Positions 23,920 to 27,625 of a stretch of 27,625 bases of DNA are shown here, in pieces. A model generated the notes under the pieces. It worked only from the letters and a program-made list of their open reading frames with translations, was not told where the DNA came from and did no database searches. Location of the stretch: NCBI GenBank assembly GCA_022448765.1, contig JAKUTI010000007.1, forward strand, positions 1-27,625, given 5' to 3'. Source of the stretch: Pseudomonadales bacterium (GTDB lineage: Bacteria > Pseudomonadota > Gammaproteobacteria > Pseudomonadales > Azotimanducaceae). Numbering within the stretch: the first letter of the stretch is position 1; every line of letters begins with the position of its first letter. The translations under genes were made by a program, and so were the position numbers.

Positions 23920-26900
23920 ATGCCGATACAACGACTGCTGATCGCTAATCGCGGTGAAATCGCGATACGTATAGCTCGAGCTGCGGCTGATATAGGAATA
24001 TCCACCGTTGCGGTATTTTCCGAGGACGACGAGCAAAGTTTGCACACCCGAGTCGCCGACGAATCGTCGAATCTCACGGGGATGGGAGCCCGTGCCTATT
24101 TGGATGCTGATTCCATTCTTGCGACAGCGGAAGCAAACGAATGTGACGCGATTCATCCCGGGTATGGGTTTTTGTCGGAGCGCGCTGATTTCGCGGCAGC
24201 GTGCGGTGAACGAGACATTACGTTCGTGGGGCCAAGCGAATACCATCTGTCACTGTTTGGTGATAAGGCGCGCGCGCGCGCAGCGGCGGTTGCTGCCGAC
24301 GTTCCTATATTGCGGGGTCATGACGAATCGGTCTCGATTGAACAGGCGTCGGAGTTTTTTCAATCGCTTGGGTCCAATGGCTCAATGATCATTAAAGCGA
24401 TTGCTGGCGGTGGCGGTAGAGGAACGCGCACGGTTCGCTCGATCGATGAACTGGAGGAGGCGTATGCGCGGTGCCAATCGGAAGCTCAAGCAGCTTTTGG
24501 GAGAGCCGACGTTTACGTCGAGGAGTTCCTGGAGCAGGCGCGGCATATTGAAGTGCAAATCTTGGGGGATCTTCACGGAGGGATTACGCATTTGGGCGAG
24601 CGTGAATGCAGTGTTCAACGACGTAATCAAAAGGTCGTGGAACTAGCGCCAGCTCCCGGTTTGTCGGAGGCGGCACGGGCGAAACTGATCGACGCTGCCG
24701 TCAGGTTCGCGTCCAAAGAGGGCTACACGAACCTTGGAACGTTTGAATTCTTGATCGACACGGGGAGTCAAGATCACGACTTGCCGTTCGTCTTTATAGA
24801 GGCTAATGCACGATTACAAGTTGAGCACACCGTGACGGAAGAAGTCACTGGGATTGATTTAGTTCAGACGCAAATACGACTTGCCGACGGTGACTCGCTA
24901 GGCGAGCTGGGGCTCGATGCTCCTGACATTGCGGAGCCCCGTGGTTATGCCATTCAGGCCCGTGTCAACATGGAGACTATTTCAGAGGACGGTTCGGTTC
25001 GGCCGAATGCTGGCACGCTCAGTATCTACGAAGCGCCCAATGGGCCGGGTGTTCGGACGGATGGTTTTGGGTACACGGGTTATAAAACGAGTACGGCTTT
25101 TGATTCGTTGTTGGCGAAAGTTATCGTGCATTCCGGCAGCAAAGAATTCTCTGCTGCCGTTGCTCGCATGCGCCGGGCACTGGCTGAATTCCGAATAACC
25201 GGTGTCGAGACCAATATTCCTTTTTTGCAGAATGTGCTCGACCACGCGGACTTTTTGGAAAGTCGAGTTGATACTCGATGGGTTGATAACAACGTCGTCG
25301 AACTCGCTAAGGGACATGCCAATTCGCGGGCTCGTTTCATCGAGTCGGATCCCTCCGGTGGGAGCCAGGAGGTCGGTGGTTTCGCGGGTGCGCGAGTGGA
25401 TACCAGCGATCCACTGGCCCTTTTTGACCACGATGCCAAAGTTAAATCCGAACGGTCAGGCGAGCTGGTTCAAGCCGACGAGGTGGTTGTCACGGGTCCT
25501 GATGGGTCGGTCGGGATGAGTTCGCCCATCCAGGGGACCATTGTTTCGATTGATGTAGAACAAGAGGATCAGGTGCGCGCTGGCCAACAATTGGCGGTGG
25601 TTGAAGCCATGAAAATGGAACATGTGATTCGTTCTGGGATCGACGGTGTTGTTCGCGAGATCACGATGTTGGCGGGTGACATCGTTCGGGAAGGGTACCC
25701 CATCGTCTTTATTGAAGAAGCCGAAGTTGACGTCGACGAGGTGAACGAAAACGAGGAAATGGACCCAGACTACATTCGACCTGATCTTGCTGAAATGTAT
25801 CGTCGCCACGCATTTACGTTGGATGAAAATCGCCCCGAAGCGGTGGAGAAGCGGTATGGCCGTGGTTACCGAATGCCGCGGGAGAATATCGCTCAACTCA
25901 TGGACGATGGCTCGTTTAAAGAGTACTGGCCCCTGATCGTGGCTCGTCAACACAAACGCTTTGATATGGAAACGTTACGCAAGAACACGCCAGCCGATGG
26001 TCTGCTCGCAGGTATTGGCACGATCAACGCGGATTTGTTCGATGATGTTGATGCCCGTGCCATGCTCGTTCATTACGACTACACGGTGCTCGCGGGAACA
26101 CAAGGTGGTCGGAATCACTATAAACAAGATCGAATGTTTGAGTTAGCGCATCGATTTAGGATCCCGCTCGTCCTTTTCGGTGAGGGAGGAGGAGGTCGAC
26201 CCGGTGATGACGGGACCGGCCCTGGCGTTGCGTTCGATACGCACACATTTACCCAATTCTCGAAACTTTCTGGTCTCGTGCCGATGATTGCAGTGATCAA
26301 CGGACGCACGTTTGCAGGAAATACGGCCCTTGTTGCGTGTTGTGACGTCATCATCGCAACCGAGCGTACGACCGTTGCAATGGGTGGACCTGCAATGATC
26401 GAAGGGGGTGGGCTCGGCATCTATACGCCTGAAGAAGTTGGTCCGATGTCGTTTCAGGTTCCTAACGGGGTTGTTGATATTCTTGCGAAGGACGAGGAAG
26501 ACGCGGTCGACGTCGCTAAGAAATACCTCTCTTATTTTCAGGGCCGGACCAAAGAATGGGAGGCACATGACCAGCGCCCGTTACGTCACGCGATTCCTGA
26601 AAACAGACTGCGTTTATATGACATGCGCGAGATCATCCATACCATTGCGGATAAAGATTCCGTGCTGGAAATTCGCGAGAAGTTTGGGGTCGGTGTTATC
26701 ACCGCGTTCATCCGAGTGGAAGGCCACCCGATGGGGGTTATCGCTAATAATCCTCATCATCTTGCCGGGGCGATCGACTCCGACGGCGCGGATAAAGGCG
26801 CAAGGTTCATCCAACTATGCGACGCCTTTGATATACCGGTACTGTCGCTAATGGATTGTCCAGGGATGATGGTAGGTCCCGACGTTGAGGCGACGGCGTT

Positions 26901-27330
26901 GGTGCGTCATTGCGTCCGTATGTTTAACGCGGGGGCAAATTTAACGACGCCTCTTTTCGGCGTGGTTGTTCGGAAAGCGTACGGACTTGGAGTGCAAGCC
27001 ATGTGTGGTGCCAGTGCGTTAGTCGGGTTTTTTACGGTCGCATGGCCGACCGCAGAATTTGCGGGCATGAACATCGAGGGATCGGTCAAGCTGGGTTATC
27101 GCAAAGAGCTTGCGGCTATCGAGGATCCAGAAGAGCGCCGACTCGAGTTTGAGCGTCGGGTCGCGGGCGCGTACGAAGGCGCGAAAGCGGTTAATGCCGG
27201 GACTGGGGGCGGTTTGGATGACGTGATTGATCCAAGTGACACGCGTGGGTGGATCGCGAGCAGTCTGATGCGATTGCCTCCTACGGCACCCAGGAGCGAG
27301 AAAAAATACCCTTACATCGACACGTGGTAG
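23920..27330 (+). CDS. Single-chain biotin-dependent acyl-CoA carboxylase (BC-BCCP-CT, LCC-like)
   Basis: 1136 residues fusing all carboxylase activities. Biotin carboxylase spans about 1-460: LLIANRGEIAIRIARA, the ATP-grasp loop AGGGGRGTR near 162-170, and EANARLQVEHTVTEE at 294-308 with metal and active-site Glu294, Asn296 and Arg298. After a short linker, the biotinyl domain spans about 525-605 with Lys565 in EAMKMEH. Carboxyltransferase spans about 620-1136, with the N-half GEGGGGRPGDDG near 754 and a C-half of the PccB/AccD5 type (NNPHHLAGAI, CPGMMVGPDVE). It carboxylates an acyl-CoA at the alpha carbon using bicarbonate and ATP. The one-chain order matches the long-chain acyl-CoA carboxylases (LCC) known from Mycobacterium avium and some proteobacteria. 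Acyl specificity is unknown. It stands alone with its own promoter, convergent with an LLM gene. Confidence 0.94.
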   Translation: MPIQRLLIANRGEIAIRIARAAADIGISTVAVFSEDDEQSLHTRVADESSNLTGMGARAYLDADSILATAEANECDAIHPGYGFLSERADFAAACGERDITFVGPSEYHLSLFGDKARARAAAVAADVPILRGHDESVSIEQASEFFQSLGSNGSMIIKAIAGGGGRGTRTVRSIDELEEAYARCQSEAQAAFGRADVYVEEFLEQARHIEVQILGDLHGGITHLGERECSVQRRNQKVVELAPAPGLSEAARAKLIDAAVRFASKEGYTNLGTFEFLIDTGSQDHDLPFVFIEANARLQVEHTVTEEVTGIDLVQTQIRLADGDSLGELGLDAPDIAEPRGYAIQARVNMETISEDGSVRPNAGTLSIYEAPNGPGVRTDGFGYTGYKTSTAFDSLLAKVIVHSGSKEFSAAVARMRRALAEFRITGVETNIPFLQNVLDHADFLESRVDTRWVDNNVVELAKGHANSRARFIESDPSGGSQEVGGFAGARVDTSDPLALFDHDAKVKSERSGELVQADEVVVTGPDGSVGMSSPIQGTIVSIDVEQEDQVRAGQQLAVVEAMKMEHVIRSGIDGVVREITMLAGDIVREGYPIVFIEEAEVDVDEVNENEEMDPDYIRPDLAEMYRRHAFTLDENRPEAVEKRYGRGYRMPRENIAQLMDDGSFKEYWPLIVARQHKRFDMETLRKNTPADGLLAGIGTINADLFDDVDARAMLVHYDYTVLAGTQGGRNHYKQDRMFELAHRFRIPLVLFGEGGGGRPGDDGTGPGVAFDTHTFTQFSKLSGLVPMIAVINGRTFAGNTALVACCDVIIATERTTVAMGGPAMIEGGGLGIYTPEEVGPMSFQVPNGVVDILAKDEEDAVDVAKKYLSYFQGRTKEWEAHDQRPLRHAIPENRLRLYDMREIIHTIADKDSVLEIREKFGVGVITAFIRVEGHPMGVIANNPHHLAGAIDSDGADKGARFIQLCDAFDIPVLSLMDCPGMMVGPDVEATALVRHCVRMFNAGANLTTPLFGVVVRKAYGLGVQAMCGASALVGFFTVAWPTAEFAGMNIEGSVKLGYRKELAAIEDPEERRLEFERRVAGAYEGAKAVNAGTGGGLDDVIDPSDTRGWIASSLMRLPPTAPRSEKKYPYIDTW

Positions 27331-27348
27331 CGTCTTGGTCGAGTTAAA

Positions 27349-27625
27349 TCAGTTCCACGATTTAAGTTCCGGAAGCACGGTCTCCGCGTACAGCCGCATG
27401 CTGGCTTCTGCTTCTTTGTAGGGTATGCCGCCATAGCGGAAGCACGCTGCTTCCTCAAACGGACCGATAACGTCAAAGCGTTGGCGGTATTTTTCAAGCA
27501 TCTGATCAGGTGTGCCGTACGCGTTGGCGGCGAGGAAACCGTCGCCGTACTTATCGAAACCGATTTCACGTAGTTTTGCAGCTTGCTTACCGTAGCCGTG
27601 GTAGCCCTCCATGTTATCGAGGTGG
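27349..27625 (-). CDS. LLM-class flavin-dependent oxidoreductase, C-terminal fragment (5' end off the window)
   Basis: 92 codons are visible and the frame stays open to the right edge, so the start lies outside; the methionine at 27612 is internal. The segments HLDNMEGYHGYGK, YGDGFLAANAYGTPDQM, LEKYRQRFDVIGPFEEAACFRYGG and SMRLYAETVLPELKSW are typical of the C-terminus of luciferase-like monooxygenases, where G-T-P-x-x-M/V precedes the final helices. Its reaction is likely an FMN- or F420-dependent oxidation, substrate unknown. It ends 18 bases from the carboxylase stop in convergent orientation. Confidence 0.78.
   Translation of the reverse strand, partial: HLDNMEGYHGYGKQAAKLREIGFDKYGDGFLAANAYGTPDQMLEKYRQRFDVIGPFEEAACFRYGGIPYKEAEASMRLYAETVLPELKSWN

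Noticed and set aside
24268..24281. Alternating GC tract of 14 bases, possible Z-DNA or slippage site
   Set aside because: It encodes a normal alanine/arginine helix of the biotin carboxylase domain in frame. No sign of frameshift or repeat expansion.
25456..25953. 165-codon antisense frame opposite the carboxylase
   Set aside because: It is opposite the conserved biotinyl and carboxyltransferase coding region and has no family features.
27344..27365. TTAAATC/GATTTAA hairpin between carboxylase and LLM genes as terminator
   Set aside because: The seven-base stem is mostly A-T with no T-tract, and it lies largely in the LLM coding end. Too weak to call.
1..27625. Mobile elements, CRISPR arrays, tRNA or rRNA genes, integrases
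   Set aside because: I looked for transposase or integrase proteins, repeated spacers, long direct repeats and cloverleaf-like sequences and saw none. The accessory look comes from catabolic content only.

Overview
The window looks like chromosomal DNA from a Gram-negative, aerobic heterotroph. Three things point that way: an outer-membrane beta-barrel protein, a lipoprotein solute-binding protein, and a glutathione S-transferase. Many oxidative enzymes are present (P450, 2-oxoglutarate dioxygenase, acyl-CoA dehydrogenase), along with three enzymes of families that often use coenzyme F420 or flavin. A marine or soil proteobacterium is plausible, but no rRNA or core marker here fixes the taxonomy. 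Gene density is high, base composition is moderate by eye, and I see no insertion sequences, phage genes, tRNAs, rRNAs or CRISPR arrays. No gap between genes exceeds 200 bases.

Layout: (1) 1-2247, minus: a class III PLP aminotransferase followed by a divergent EPSP synthase cut by the left edge. (2) 2318-6542, plus: a likely operon of GST-like protein, acyl-CoA dehydrogenase, serine beta-lactamase-fold hydrolase and TauD/TfdA dioxygenase. (3) 6535-7419, minus: a classical SDR, then an AT-rich divergent promoter region with two inverted repeats. (4) 7614-10436, plus: a DUF5916-type outer-membrane protein with a SPOR-like N-terminal domain. (5) 10408-12778, minus: halohydrin dehalogenase, then microsomal-type epoxide hydrolase, then a Rv0121-like PPOX protein. 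(6) 12941-20401, plus: crotonase, livH, livM, livG, livF, acyl-CoA ligase and a LivK-type lipoprotein, tightly packed with overlaps. (7) 20427-21263, minus: an LLM oxidoreductase (TIGR03619-like). (8) 21357-22547, plus: a cytochrome P450. (9) 22575-23741, minus: an enolase-superfamily enzyme. (10) 23920-27330, plus: a single-chain biotin-dependent acyl-CoA carboxylase. (11) 27349 to the right edge, minus: the C-terminus of an LLM oxidoreductase.

The strongest specific finding is the gene at 12095-12778. It looks like an ordinary SDR but has the halohydrin dehalogenase signatures T-x4-F-x-G and S-x12-Y-x3-R. It lies directly upstream of an epoxide hydrolase with a complete catalytic set, so haloalcohol to epoxide to diol chemistry is encoded in one transcription direction. 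The divergent operon encodes uptake, CoA activation and a crotonase. Together with the P450, acyl-CoA dehydrogenase and acyl-CoA carboxylase nearby, this reads as a catabolic island for a carboxylated, possibly halogenated or branched/alicyclic, compound. The substrate is not determinable from sequence.
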